A stretch of DNA of 64,000 bases from Bacillota bacterium. GTDB taxonomy: Bacteria > Bacillota > Clostridia > Lachnospirales > Lachnospiraceae. The first letter of the stretch is position 1. Each line of letters opens with the position of its first letter. Under the pieces are notes generated by a model, which worked only from the letters and a program-made list of their open reading frames with translations, was not told where the DNA came from and did not search any database. The DNA is taken from positions 1 through 64,000 of the forward strand of contig JAFAFU010000062.1 of assembly GCA_023423335.1 (NCBI GenBank), given 5' to 3'. Made by a program: the position numbers and the translations under genes. Below, piece after piece: positions 27,032-35,689 of the stretch.

Positions 27032-27896
27032 AAACAGTAAGATAAGTCCGCCGGGTGCTATCGTGACGGTAAACAATCATAAAATGCACGTATACAAAAA
27101 GGGTGAGGGTGCCGATATTCTTGTATTTATGGCTGGCAGCGGTACTTGCTGCCCCACGCTCGACTTCAAACCGATATGGATGCCTTTATCTAAGAATTTA
27201 ACAATTGTTGTCATTGAAAAAGCGGGGTATGGTTGGAGTGAGACTGCCAAGGTATCACGGGATATAGATACCATGCTGAATGAAACCCGCACTGCATTGA
27301 GCCTTGCAGGTCTTCACCCGCCATATATTTTAATGCCGCATTCTATGTCGGGGATAGAGGCATTAGCGTGGGCAATACACTTTCCTGATGAGGTCCGGGC
27401 AATCATTGGGCTGGATGCCGCTTTTCCGGAAGCTTATGACCAGTTAACGGCCTTTAAGGCCGCGTTTTCAACGGCTTTATACCGGCTCCTTTCCCTTAGC
27501 GCACGTATTGGGTTGTTACGGCTTATATCGAAAGCGGCAGAGAAACCAATTAAAGCCTGCGGGCAATTTTCCGGGGAAGAAATAAGTGTGTACAGGCACA
27601 TATTTCTTCACCATAGTTTCACGACAAATATGATTAATGAAGTAAAATGCTGCCGCGATAATGCACAAAAAACTAAAAAGTTAGGTTATCCGAAAACAAT
27701 ACCATATTTATCATTTATCTCCGACGGCAAAGAAATTGGTATATCAAATTGGCGTAAGCTTTCAATTGAATTTGTTTCACAAATGCAGCATGGAACATAT
27801 GTAACTTTAGATTGCGGACATTACATACACCACTATCAACCCGAAATAATTGCGCTTGAAACAGAAAAATTTGTTGCGAACATATACAATAGCTGA
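27009..27896 (+). CDS. Alpha/beta hydrolase
   Basis: A 295-residue alpha/beta-hydrolase. An oxyanion-type segment (VFMAGSGTCCP, near 38) and a nucleophile elbow HSMSGIEALAWA (Ser near 112; consensus GxSxG with the first Gly replaced by His) are visible, with a likely acid around FISDG and a C-terminal DCGHYIHHYQPE His. The natural substrate is unknown. The start follows GAGGTG and overlaps the tetR-type gene, so expression is coupled and probably induced by the substrate or a related compound. Confidence 0.82.
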   Translation: MGLEWKIENSKISPPGAIVTVNNHKMHVYKKGEGADILVFMAGSGTCCPTLDFKPIWMPLSKNLTIVVIEKAGYGWSETAKVSRDIDTMLNETRTALSLAGLHPPYILMPHSMSGIEALAWAIHFPDEVRAIIGLDAAFPEAYDQLTAFKAAFSTALYRLLSLSARIGLLRLISKAAEKPIKACGQFSGEEISVYRHIFLHHSFTTNMINEVKCCRDNAQKTKKLGYPKTIPYLSFISDGKEIGISNWRKLSIEFVSQMQHGTYVTLDCGHYIHHYQPEIIALETEKFVANIYNS

Positions 27897-27905
27897 GGTG
27901 TTGCA

Positions 27906-28022
27906 ATGGTAAAAGCAGAATGGCCCTTATGTCCTGTCTGCGCTAATAAAAATGAAATGCTGTCTTCATTAAAAATCTCCTGCCAAAAAAGCTTTGTCCG
28001 ACAAAAATACACCCTACTTTAA
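27906..28022 (+). pseudogene. Degraded cysteine-rich KTR-type small protein
   Basis: Ten bases after the hydrolase an ATG opens MVKAEWPLCPVCANK, the characteristic start of the cysteine-rich KTR proteins that accompany TetR modules on mobile elements. The second Cys pair and the usual C-terminal half are lost: the frame runs through SLKISCQKSFVRQ to a stop after 38 codons. Internal deletion or frameshift is likely. Confidence 0.6.
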
Positions 28023-28071
28023 CCGGTGCATTCATGATAGATTATTCAATTCACTTATTTAAATATAAAAA

Positions 28072-28146
28072 TCGAGGTGACAGGATTTGAACCTGCGGCC
28101 TCTACGTCCCTAACGTAGCGCTCTAGCCAAGCTGAGCCACACCTCG
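28072..28146 (-). tRNA. tRNA-Pro (anticodon AGG)
   Basis: A 75-nt cloverleaf: acceptor CGAGGTG/CACCTCG, D-arm GCTC/GAGC, anticodon stem CTACG/CGTAG with loop TTAGGGA, T-arm GCAGG-TTCAAAT-CCTGT and discriminator A. C1-G72 plus A73 is proline-typical. CCA is not encoded; T5 follows at once. The anticodon starts with A34, unusual for bacterial tRNA-Pro. Confidence 0.95.
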
Positions 28147-28217
28147 ATATTCTCAATGTCCCGTCGATTTTATGGGACATTTTCTCCACTCTATAGGAAT
28201 ATAAGAAAAGAACGGAA

Positions 28218-28289
28218 AGCTGTTGAGGGGAGTCGGACCCCCGACCTCTTCATTACCAATGAAGTGCTCTACCACTGAGCTACAACAGC
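28218..28289 (-). tRNA. tRNA-Thr (anticodon GGT)
   Basis: A 72-nt cloverleaf: acceptor GCTGTTG/CAACAGC, D-arm GCTC/GAGC, anticodon loop TTGGTAA, T-arm GGGGG-TCCGACT-CCCCT, discriminator T. CCA is not encoded. It probably forms one transcript with tRNA-Pro downstream. Confidence 0.96.
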
Positions 28290-28314
28290 AAATACAAATA
28301 ATCCTGTAAATGTA

Positions 28315-28947
28315 TTAAATCTCTCTAAGTACCTGATTTAACTTCGTCTTAATTCTCGTTAGTGCGTTGTCGATTGTCTTCGGTTCTTTGCCAAGCACTT
28401 CCGCAATCTGCACATATCTTAAATCCTTCATATATAAGCTCAAGACCTGGCGTTCAAGGTCGCTCAGACGCCTTACAAGTTCATATTCTATCATACTGGT
28501 ATTCTCTTTGTCAATAACCAATTCCTCGGGATTTGAAACGTTTTTTTGGTACATTATGTCAACCAAAGCTTCCTTTTCTTCATTATCGCTGCTTTCTCCG
28601 CTAATCGGGGTATAGATAGAGATATAGGTATTTAACGGAAGATTCTTTTTTCGGTTGGAAGCCTTGATTGCACTGTAAATCTGTCTGGAGATGCACAGGT
28701 CCGCAAAGCTAAAGAAGGAATTCTGCTTTTCACTGTCATAATCTCTGATCGCTTTGTACAATCCGATCATCCCCTCCTGGATCAGATCATCCTTGTCTCC
28801 GCCGATTAAAAATAATGCCTTTGCCTTATTCCGGACCAGATATTTATATTTTTCCATGAGAAAGTCCATTGCAGACTGATCACCCTTCTGAATTCTGGCA
28901 ATAATCTCTTCATCGGATAAAACATCATATTTTATTACAGAATCCAT
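28315..28947 (-). CDS. sigH: Sporulation/stationary-phase sigma factor SigH
   Basis: The start at 28947 (MDSVIKYDVLSDEEI) has GGAGG 8 nt upstream. The 210-residue protein shows sigma-70 region 2 (DDLIQEGMIGLYKAIRDYDSEKQNSFFSFADLCISRQI) and region 4 with the HTH (LSDLERQVLSLYMKDLRYVQIAEVLGKEPKTIDNALTRIK). The length and the AIKASNRKKNLPLN linker match SigH, which directs early sporulation genes such as spo0A and spoIIA. It follows rlmB, the order common in Clostridia and Bacilli. Confidence 0.93.
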   Translation of the reverse strand: MDSVIKYDVLSDEEIIARIQKGDQSAMDFLMEKYKYLVRNKAKALFLIGGDKDDLIQEGMIGLYKAIRDYDSEKQNSFFSFADLCISRQIYSAIKASNRKKNLPLNTYISIYTPISGESSDNEEKEALVDIMYQKNVSNPEELVIDKENTSMIEYELVRRLSDLERQVLSLYMKDLRYVQIAEVLGKEPKTIDNALTRIKTKLNQVLREI

Positions 28948-29015
28948 GAATGGTTCCTCCTTTTCACTTTCTCTCATCATTTCTATAGATAGCAGCTGTC
29001 TGTCTAAATCCTTTG

Positions 29016-29756
29016 CTAATTCAATCGTTGTCTGACAATCTCATATGCCATAATGCCCATGGCCACGGAGGCATTTAAGGAATCCACCTTGCCGTACATC
29101 GGTATCTTAGCGACATAATCACATTTTTCCTTTACCAGTCTGCCGACACCCTCTCCCTCACTGCCGATCACCAGCCCGATCGGTCCCTTTAAGTTCAGAC
29201 GGTACATCAGCTCTCCGTCCATATCCGCACAAACAAACCAAAGCCCTTTATCCTTTAGATCATCTATCGTCGCAGACAAATTGGTCACTTTTGCAACAGG
29301 CAGATAGTTAATTGCTCCGGCCGAGGTCTTGGCAACCGTGGCCGTCAGACCTACCGCACGGCGCTTGGGAATAATGATCCCATGGGCTCCGGCCTGGTGG
29401 GCGGTCCTTATGATAGCTCCCAGGTTATGGGGATCCTCGATATTGTCCAGCAATATGATAAAGGGCGGCTCGTCCTTCTCTTGCGCTGCCTTTAAGATAT
29501 CCTCTACCTCCGCATATTCATAGGCGGCAGCATAGGCGATCACTCCCTGGTGTTTGCCGGTCTGGGACAGCTGGTCCAGGCGCTCCTTCTGCACATAGGA
29601 TATGATCGCATCCGTTTTTTTTGCTTCCCTGATAATAGAAATAACCGGCCCGTCCTTGCAGCCATCCAGTATAAATAACTTATCTATCGTTTTCCCTGCC
29701 CGAAAGGCCTCCAAAACAGCATTTCTGCCTTCTATCGTAAACTCTTCGTATCTCAT
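29016..29756 (-). CDS. rlmB: 23S rRNA (guanosine-2251-2'-O)-methyltransferase
   Basis: A 246-residue SpoU-family enzyme. The N-terminal substrate-binding domain (IEGRNAVLEAFRAGKTIDKLFI) is followed by the knotted SPOUT fold with LLDNIEDPHNLGAIIRTAHQAGAHGII (motif 1), LVIGSEGEGVGRLV (motif 2) and IPMYGKVDSLNASVAMGI (motif 3). It methylates a guanosine ribose in the peptidyl-transferase loop. Located between rmlB and sigH. Confidence 0.95.
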   Translation of the reverse strand: MRYEEFTIEGRNAVLEAFRAGKTIDKLFILDGCKDGPVISIIREAKKTDAIISYVQKERLDQLSQTGKHQGVIAYAAAYEYAEVEDILKAAQEKDEPPFIILLDNIEDPHNLGAIIRTAHQAGAHGIIIPKRRAVGLTATVAKTSAGAINYLPVAKVTNLSATIDDLKDKGLWFVCADMDGELMYRLNLKGPIGLVIGSEGEGVGRLVKEKCDYVAKIPMYGKVDSLNASVAMGIMAYEIVRQRLN

Positions 29757-29903
29757 CCGGCACCAAGCCTTTCTTAATTTAACCGTATTTTTTCATTGCT
29801 GTCAAATCTGTTGCCTTACAAAAACAAATCCATACCGCCCAACTAGGGCATATACCGGTATATCCGTCCTTTGCGCTGGTTTGTTTATGCTTTATCATTC
29901 ACA

Positions 29904-30980
29904 TTACGCCCGGTACATCTCCTCATAATATTTCTGGTACTCACCCTTAGTCACATGCTCCATCCAGGTGGGATTCTTAAGATACCATTCTATGGTCCGC
30001 CTGATTCCCTTATGGAATGGTGTCTCGGGCTCCCAGCCCAGCTCAGCCTTGATCTTATCCGGAGCGATTGCGTATCGGAAGTCATGACCTTTACGATCCT
30101 CCACATAGGTAATCAAATCCTTCGTTACCTTTCCTCTTCTTTCATCGGACTCTGGTAATATCTCCCGGATCGTGTCGATAATCATATGGACAATCTCAAT
30201 ATTTCTTTTCTCATTATGTCCGCCGACATTATATACTTCACCGTTTCTTCCCTGTTCAGCCACCAGATCGATTGCCTTTGCATGATCTTCTACATAAAGC
30301 CAGTCCCTGACGTTGCGTCCTGTCCCGTATACCGGCAGGCTTTTATCGGCCAGCGCATTATTGATCATCAGAGGAATCAGCTTTTCAGGAAACTGGAAGG
30401 GACCGTAATTATTGCTGCACCTGGTTATATTGGCAGGAAATCGGAAGGTATCAATATAGGATTTTACGATCAGGTCAGCAGAAGCCTTGCTGGCAGCATA
30501 CGGACTGTGGGGATCCAGCGGAGTGGTCTCATAAAAATATCCTTCGTCACCTTCCAGTGATCCATACACTTCATCTGTAGAAACCTGGACATATTTTTTG
30601 TCCGGAAGGTATCCCTCCGCGGTCTCCCAGGCAAGCTTTGCCGCTGTTAACAGGTTCAGAGTCCCTAATACATTCGTACTGACAAACACTTCCGGATTCC
30701 GAATACTGCGGTCCACATGGCTTTCAGCGGCAAAATGGATTACTCTGTCAATGTCGTTAGCTTCAAATATCCTCTCGACCGCTTCCTTATCCCGGATATC
30801 TGCCTTAAGAAATTCATAATTTGCTGATCCTTCCACTTCCTTTAAGTTCTCCAGATTGCCTGCATAGGTAAGGCAGTCCACATTGATTACCCTGATCTCT
30901 TCCCGATATTTACGCAGTAAATATATGATATAATTTGACCCGATAAACCCGGCACCTCCGGTTACAAGATATGTCCTCAT
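29904..30980 (-). CDS. rmlB: dTDP-glucose 4,6-dehydratase
   Basis: The start at 30980 (MRTYLVTGGAGFIGSN) is the family norm; the earlier in-frame ATGs lack proper spacing. The 358-residue extended SDR has the NAD motif TGGAGFIG, and the catalytic VSTDEVYG (Thr-Asp-Glu) and YAASKASAD (Tyr-x-x-x-Lys). It converts dTDP-glucose to the 4-keto-6-deoxy sugar, step two of dTDP-L-rhamnose synthesis. Last gene of the rmlA-C-D-B operon. It supplies rhamnose for wall polysaccharide, teichoic acid or spore-surface glycans. Confidence 0.95.
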   Translation of the reverse strand: MRTYLVTGGAGFIGSNYIIYLLRKYREEIRVINVDCLTYAGNLENLKEVEGSANYEFLKADIRDKEAVERIFEANDIDRVIHFAAESHVDRSIRNPEVFVSTNVLGTLNLLTAAKLAWETAEGYLPDKKYVQVSTDEVYGSLEGDEGYFYETTPLDPHSPYAASKASADLIVKSYIDTFRFPANITRCSNNYGPFQFPEKLIPLMINNALADKSLPVYGTGRNVRDWLYVEDHAKAIDLVAEQGRNGEVYNVGGHNEKRNIEIVHMIIDTIREILPESDERRGKVTKDLITYVEDRKGHDFRYAIAPDKIKAELGWEPETPFHKGIRRTIEWYLKNPTWMEHVTKGEYQKYYEEMYRA

Positions 30981-31084
30981 CTTATCCATCCCCCATCTAT
31001 TATTTAATATAAACATAGCGCGTATATACAAGCTTGCCTGCACTATACGAGCAGAGTAAATAATATTGATCTGTTAACCCTATT

Positions 31085-31969
31085 TTATTCCTGGCCGGTC
31101 TGTTTGGCAAGCCTCATATACTCTTCCAAGGCTTTGGTCCATTCCGGCATATAATACCCATGCCGTTCCTTCAAGGCCTTATTCTCCAATACGGAATATT
31201 TCGGACGCCTGGCAGGTGTCGGATATCCCGATGCAGGGATAGCCTCAACAGCCGCATCCTTTCCTGCCAGGCGAAAGATGGTCAGAGCAAATTCATACCA
31301 GCTGGTGCTTCCTTCGCAGGTTGCATGATATATACCATAGCTTTCGGTCTTCATTAAAAAAAGGATTACCTTCGCCAGCTCCAGGGCACTGGTAGGGGTG
31401 CCAAACTGGTCACATACCACCCTGATTTTATTCCCTGTTTCGGCCAGACGGAGCATCGTTTTTATAAAGTTTTTCCCTTCCCCATAAACCCAGGCTGTCC
31501 TCAGAATAAATACCTTCCGGCAGTACTCTGCTGCCAAAAGATCACCCTCCAGCTTTGTTTTACCATATACACTGACCGGATTGACGGCATCCGTTTCAAT
31601 ATAGGGCTTGTCCTTTTCTCCGTCATAAACATAATCCGTAGAGATATGGACCAGTTTCGCTTTGCATTGTTCTGCCGCCAAAGCCAGATTCTTCGGCCCC
31701 TGTGCATTAATCCGGTAAGCGTTAGCCTGTTCGCTTTCACACAGATCCACTGCTGTCATAGCAGCACAATTAATGATAATATCCGGATGAAACTCATTGA
31801 CTGCATTCCGTACGGCAGCTTCATCCGTAATATCCAGCGTCCTTACCGTACCGTCCATTGATCCGGTATGATCCGTACGGCACACCTGATACCTCTCATG
31901 ACCGGCCATCAGTCTGTTTAACGCTGAGCCAAGCTGTCCGGACGCGCCTGTAATAAAGATCCGCTCCAT
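31085..31969 (-). CDS. rmlD: dTDP-4-dehydrorhamnose reductase
   Basis: The start at 31969 (MERIFITGASGQLGSAL) follows GGAGGTTATTTT. The 294-residue SDR carries the nucleotide motif TGASGQLG, the catalytic YVYDG/YGKTKLEGD segment (Tyr-x-x-x-Lys) and the RTAWVYG strand. It performs the last, NAD(P)H-dependent reduction to dTDP-L-rhamnose. It lies 97 nt behind rmlC. Confidence 0.94.
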   Translation of the reverse strand: MERIFITGASGQLGSALNRLMAGHERYQVCRTDHTGSMDGTVRTLDITDEAAVRNAVNEFHPDIIINCAAMTAVDLCESEQANAYRINAQGPKNLALAAEQCKAKLVHISTDYVYDGEKDKPYIETDAVNPVSVYGKTKLEGDLLAAEYCRKVFILRTAWVYGEGKNFIKTMLRLAETGNKIRVVCDQFGTPTSALELAKVILFLMKTESYGIYHATCEGSTSWYEFALTIFRLAGKDAAVEAIPASGYPTPARRPKYSVLENKALKERHGYYMPEWTKALEEYMRLAKQTGQE

Positions 31970-32065
31970 AAAATAACCTCCATACGGCCGCTTCACAAAG
32001 TGAATTTTTCAAATCCGCCCTGTGAAGAATGCTTTTTCTTCCCATTAATAGTCCTGTACCTTCCA

Positions 32066-32623
32066 TCAGAAACTAATTCTGCTATCTTTCCATGCCGGAT
32101 GCTGATTATCCTTATCAGAAACGAAGGGCTGCACTCCATCCTCAAGCGGCCACTCAACCCCGATATCCGGGTCATTCCAGGGAATTCCGCCCTCATCCTC
32201 AGGATGATAGAAATCGGTGCAAAGATAGGTAAATACCGCCTCCTCGGATAATACAAGAAATCCATGTGCAAAGCCTTCCGGTACATAGGTCATCTTTTTA
32301 TTGACATCGGAAAGAATTACACCGCACCACTGCCCGTAGGTAGGGGAGCCGTTACGCAAATCCACCGCCACATCATATACTTCTCCCTTAAGAACCCTCA
32401 CCAGCTTTGCCTGGGGATGCTCCTTCTGGAAATGCAGCCCGCGCAGTACATTCTTCCTGGACAATGATTGATTATGCTGGACGAAGCTTTTGTTGATGCC
32501 GGCAGCTTTAAAATCCTCAAGGTGATAGGTCTCAATAAAATAACCTCTCTCATCACCAAATACCTTAGGTTCTATTACAAATAATCCCTTTATTTCCTGT
32601 TCCTCAAATATAAAATTTCCCAT
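32066..32623 (-). CDS. rmlC: dTDP-4-dehydrorhamnose 3,5-epimerase
   Basis: The start at 32623 (MGNFIFEEQEIKGLFVIEP) has GGAGG 7 nt upstream; a TTG two codons earlier is too close to the RBS. The 185-residue cupin shows FVQHNQSLSRKNVLRGLHFQ (catalytic His in the RGLHFQ strand), VAVDLRNGSPTYGQW and VPEGFAHGFLVL. It carries out step three of the rhamnose pathway. Confidence 0.95.
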   Translation of the reverse strand: MGNFIFEEQEIKGLFVIEPKVFGDERGYFIETYHLEDFKAAGINKSFVQHNQSLSRKNVLRGLHFQKEHPQAKLVRVLKGEVYDVAVDLRNGSPTYGQWCGVILSDVNKKMTYVPEGFAHGFLVLSEEAVFTYLCTDFYHPEDEGGIPWNDPDIGVEWPLEDGVQPFVSDKDNQHPAWKDSRISF

Positions 32624-32679
32624 TGTCAACCTCCATGCTGCTGTTTTACATTTGCAAGTTCTTCCTAAGCGAATTTTTT

Positions 32680-33543
32680 CTAATTCGCAATATCAATCAG
32701 ATATCTCCCATATTCCGTCATTTTCATAGCCTCTGCCAGCTTCAGCAGCTGGTCCCGATTGATTAAGCCCTGTCTATAGGCAATCTCTTCAAGGCAGGAG
32801 ATATAGAGTCCCTGTCTCTTCTGGATGGACGCCACATAATTAGCGGCCTCCAGCAGGGCATCATGATTGCCGGTATCCAGCCACGCCGTACCACGGCCCA
32901 GAAGCTCAACCTTCAGCTTCCCTCGCTGCAGATATTGGTTATTTACCTCCGTAATCTCCAGCTCACCGCGGGCGGAGGGCTTTATACTCTTTGCTATACT
33001 GACGACCTCATTATCATAAAAATATAAGCCAGGAACAGCATAATTTGATTTGGGCTGTTTCGGCTTCTCTTCAATATCAGTTACATTGCCTTCCTGATCG
33101 AAGGAAACCACACCATATGCCGTCGGATCCTTAACATAATAGCCAAAGATTGTCGCACCGGTCTCCCTCTTTGCTGCATTCTTTAAGATATCGGTTAAAC
33201 CGGTTCCATAGAATACATTATCGCCCAGTACCAGGGCCACACGGTCGGTTCCTATGAATTCTTCCCCCAGGATAAAAGCTTCCGCCAGGCCCTTCGGCGT
33301 ATGCTGTACCTTATAGGAAATGTCCAATCCAAGATGGCTGCCATCACCGAACAGCTCTTGAAACAACGTAATATCTCTGGGTGTGGAAATAATCAAAATC
33401 TCCCTGATTCCCGAAAACATAAGCACGGACATCGGATAATATATCATCGGCTTATCATAAACCGGCAGTATCTGTTTGGAGATTGCCGCCGTTACCGGAT
33501 ACAGTCTTGTCCCAAGCCCCCCCGCTAAAACAATACCTTTCAT
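32680..33543 (-). CDS. rmlA: Glucose-1-phosphate thymidylyltransferase
   Basis: The start at 33543 (MKGIVLAGGLGTRLYP) follows AAAAGGA; the longer frame reads through the promoter. The 287-residue enzyme has the GGxGTRLxP nucleotide loop, KQILPVYDKPMIYYP, LVLGDNVFYG and EKPKQPKSNYA. It makes dTDP-glucose from glucose-1-phosphate and dTTP. First gene of rmlACDB. Confidence 0.95.
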   Translation of the reverse strand: MKGIVLAGGLGTRLYPVTAAISKQILPVYDKPMIYYPMSVLMFSGIREILIISTPRDITLFQELFGDGSHLGLDISYKVQHTPKGLAEAFILGEEFIGTDRVALVLGDNVFYGTGLTDILKNAAKRETGATIFGYYVKDPTAYGVVSFDQEGNVTDIEEKPKQPKSNYAVPGLYFYDNEVVSIAKSIKPSARGELEITEVNNQYLQRGKLKVELLGRGTAWLDTGNHDALLEAANYVASIQKRQGLYISCLEEIAYRQGLINRDQLLKLAEAMKMTEYGRYLIDIAN

Positions 33544-33583
33544 AAGTCCTTTTCTTCCCTTCTTTTTCGTTAATTCTATTCCT

Positions 33584-33589
33584 ATTATA
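33584..33589 (-). promoter_or_regulatory. -10 box of the rml operon
   Basis: TATAAT on the minus strand, about 40 nt upstream of rmlA; the -35 (ATGCAA, 17 nt further) is weak. Confidence 0.45.
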
Positions 33590-33713
33590 CGTAATTTCGG
33601 AATAAATTGCATTTATAATTTTATATTCTTTTTTATAAACAATACATTTCCAATTCATGGGTAATTATAGTATAAATAATCTAGTAGTTAAAAACAATAT
33701 CTATTTATATTAT

Positions 33714-33748
33714 AAAGGATTATGGCACAGCAAGCACCATAATCCTTT
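33714..33748 (-). terminator. Terminator of the TIGR04086 gene
   Basis: AAAGGATTATGG pairs with CCATAATCCTTT (12 bp, 11-nt loop); an A/T-rich tail follows on the minus strand. Confidence 0.75.
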
Positions 33749-33782
33749 CGCTCTACCCTCCATGTTCTTCCTGAGCGGATTT

Positions 33783-34157
33783 TCAGCTGATCATTCCGCC
33801 CAGCATTCCGCTAAGGCTGCTGATAATAAAGACGGTAAACAGGCTGCCAAGGGGCAGCGGACTTACCCGATTCATCATCAAGGATACCAGCAGCAGTATA
33901 ATAAAATATGCTACGCCAATCAGCAGGCCCCACAGAAATTTCTTCTGTTCTGTCTTCTTCCCGATAAAAAACCCTCCGGTAAATGCCGATATGATATAAA
34001 CGAAGTTTATGCCCCCACTGATCACTGTGCCGGACAAGTCCAGCTTCAGCATAAGGAATGACAGAATCAATAAAATAAATGCGGTAACGATATAGGAAAA
34101 CAGTAAGCCCTCCAGTACGTATATAATCTTAGTATTTTGACGGAATGTCTTATCCAT
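33783..34157 (-). CDS. TIGR04086 family membrane protein
   Basis: A 124-residue protein with four hydrophobic segments (about 14-38, 44-62, 72-92, 100-122) and the small-residue-rich GGINFVYIISAFTGGFFIGKK characteristic of TIGR04086, a Clostridia membrane family of unknown function. RBS GGAGGTG. Own terminator downstream. Confidence 0.75.
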   Translation of the reverse strand: MDKTFRQNTKIIYVLEGLLFSYIVTAFILLILSFLMLKLDLSGTVISGGINFVYIISAFTGGFFIGKKTEQKKFLWGLLIGVAYFIILLLVSLMMNRVSPLPLGSLFTVFIISSLSGMLGGMIS

Positions 34158-34251
34158 TTGACACCTCCAGAACTCTTATACTAATATATATTTCTCTTCA
34201 CTAAAAATATTCACTTGTATGACAAGTTTATCAGTCATAAACCCGCATGTT

Positions 34252-35598
34252 TCACTCTTTAAGCATACCACCCTCGGAATAATTGCAGCCGGCATTCCAT
34301 AGCAGCCACTCCTCATAGCCGGCGGCATACACTCCACCGATCTGCTGTCTTACCTCCGCCCCGCCATATTCCTTATAATGCCTGATCCAACTGGCCGTAA
34401 AATCCTGAAGCCAGGGTCTGACGATCGCCCTGTGTTCCCCTTCCGGAATCTGATTTAGCTTCTCGTTGGAAGCGGTCAATACCTTGCGGATAATCTTGAA
34501 GGGCTCCAGATCCGGATATTTTACTCCATAGTTTCCTTCCCCAAAATGAGAGGGATAGATCATTGGACAGATATAATCGAGATATTTTGCCATCTCTACG
34601 TAATTCTGCCCTACCAGTCCGGCATCAATTTTACTGCTGATGATAGTTCCATATACATCGGCTGCCACAAAAACACCGAGAGGCTTCAGCTTTTCATACG
34701 CATATTTTGTAAATTCAATAATGACCTCTTCTTTGGATTTGGTCTCGGCCTCTTCCCCGAAATCCACCTGATCCATTCCGGCCCCGGTTGAAAACCGGAT
34801 GTAATCAAACTGGATTTCATGAAAGCCGGTTGCCGCAGCTTGAGCCGCCACCTCGACCAGATACTCCCAAACCTCTTTATTATAGGGATTGACCCAGCAC
34901 TCCCCCTTGTTGTCCCGGTAAAGTGATCCGTCCCTGTTTTTTATTGCCAGGTCATGCCTCTGTTCGGCCAGATAAGGGTCCTTAAAGGCGACGATCCTGG
35001 CTATTACATAGATGTCCTTTTCCCTGAGCTGTTTTACCAGCTCCTCCATATCGGATACTGTATTTGTTACGGCACCGACGTTTTTTGCCAAGGGGCTGTC
35101 CATGGCGTAGGTTATCTTCCCATTATCATCCTTAACATCAATGACAAGGGTATTGATTTCCGTCGTTTCCGCTATATTAATCAGTTTGTTCCTGATGCTG
35201 TCTATTCCGGCTCCGCCAGCGGTTACATAGATTCCTTTTACCCTGACAGGATTTCTGGTATCCGGTTCCTTAAGGACAGGTGTTGCTTCTGCCAGGTAGG
35301 TCTCATCCGATGCCGCTTCCCCCTCCGGTTGATTGGAGGCAATGATATTGACCGACGCCGCTATATCCGCTCCTGCAGACTTATTATCCGAATTCTGAAT
35401 ATTCTTCGGTTCGTATCCCAATCCCTGATTCTCTTTGTCTATCTGTATTTTTATTGCATAATAAGAACCGACTCCCAGGCCTGCTGCAAGCACAACTACC
35501 AGCAGGACCCTGAGCAATATGCTGCCACCCCCTCTGCCGCGCCTGCGGAAGGACTGTTTATAATCGATATACATATTAATGCCTTTATCTCTTCTCAT
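34252..35598 (-). CDS. Putative glycoside hydrolase (DUF4015), membrane-anchored
   Basis: A 448-residue protein with one membrane segment (about 27-48) behind a basic cytoplasmic stretch (FRRRGRGGG), a variable linker, and a TIM-barrel glycosidase-like domain (about 118-430) with VKGIYVTAGGAG, INTLVIDVKDDNGKITY, FHEIQFDYIRFS and VAADVYGTI. This is the DUF4015 family, related to GH13-type barrels. The conserved acids in QFDYIRF and ADVYG are candidate catalytic residues. It is probably extracellular; the substrate is unknown. Confidence 0.82.
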   Translation of the reverse strand: MRRDKGINMYIDYKQSFRRRGRGGGSILLRVLLVVVLAAGLGVGSYYAIKIQIDKENQGLGYEPKNIQNSDNKSAGADIAASVNIIASNQPEGEAASDETYLAEATPVLKEPDTRNPVRVKGIYVTAGGAGIDSIRNKLINIAETTEINTLVIDVKDDNGKITYAMDSPLAKNVGAVTNTVSDMEELVKQLREKDIYVIARIVAFKDPYLAEQRHDLAIKNRDGSLYRDNKGECWVNPYNKEVWEYLVEVAAQAAATGFHEIQFDYIRFSTGAGMDQVDFGEEAETKSKEEVIIEFTKYAYEKLKPLGVFVAADVYGTIISSKIDAGLVGQNYVEMAKYLDYICPMIYPSHFGEGNYGVKYPDLEPFKIIRKVLTASNEKLNQIPEGEHRAIVRPWLQDFTASWIRHYKEYGGAEVRQQIGGVYAAGYEEWLLWNAGCNYSEGGMLKE

Positions 35599-35689
35599 GT
35601 AATACTCCGTTTATCCAATCTTTTGTCCGTCATCGAGACAGATACTATTATTGTCCTCATAATTCTGTAGTTCATACACCTGAATATGC

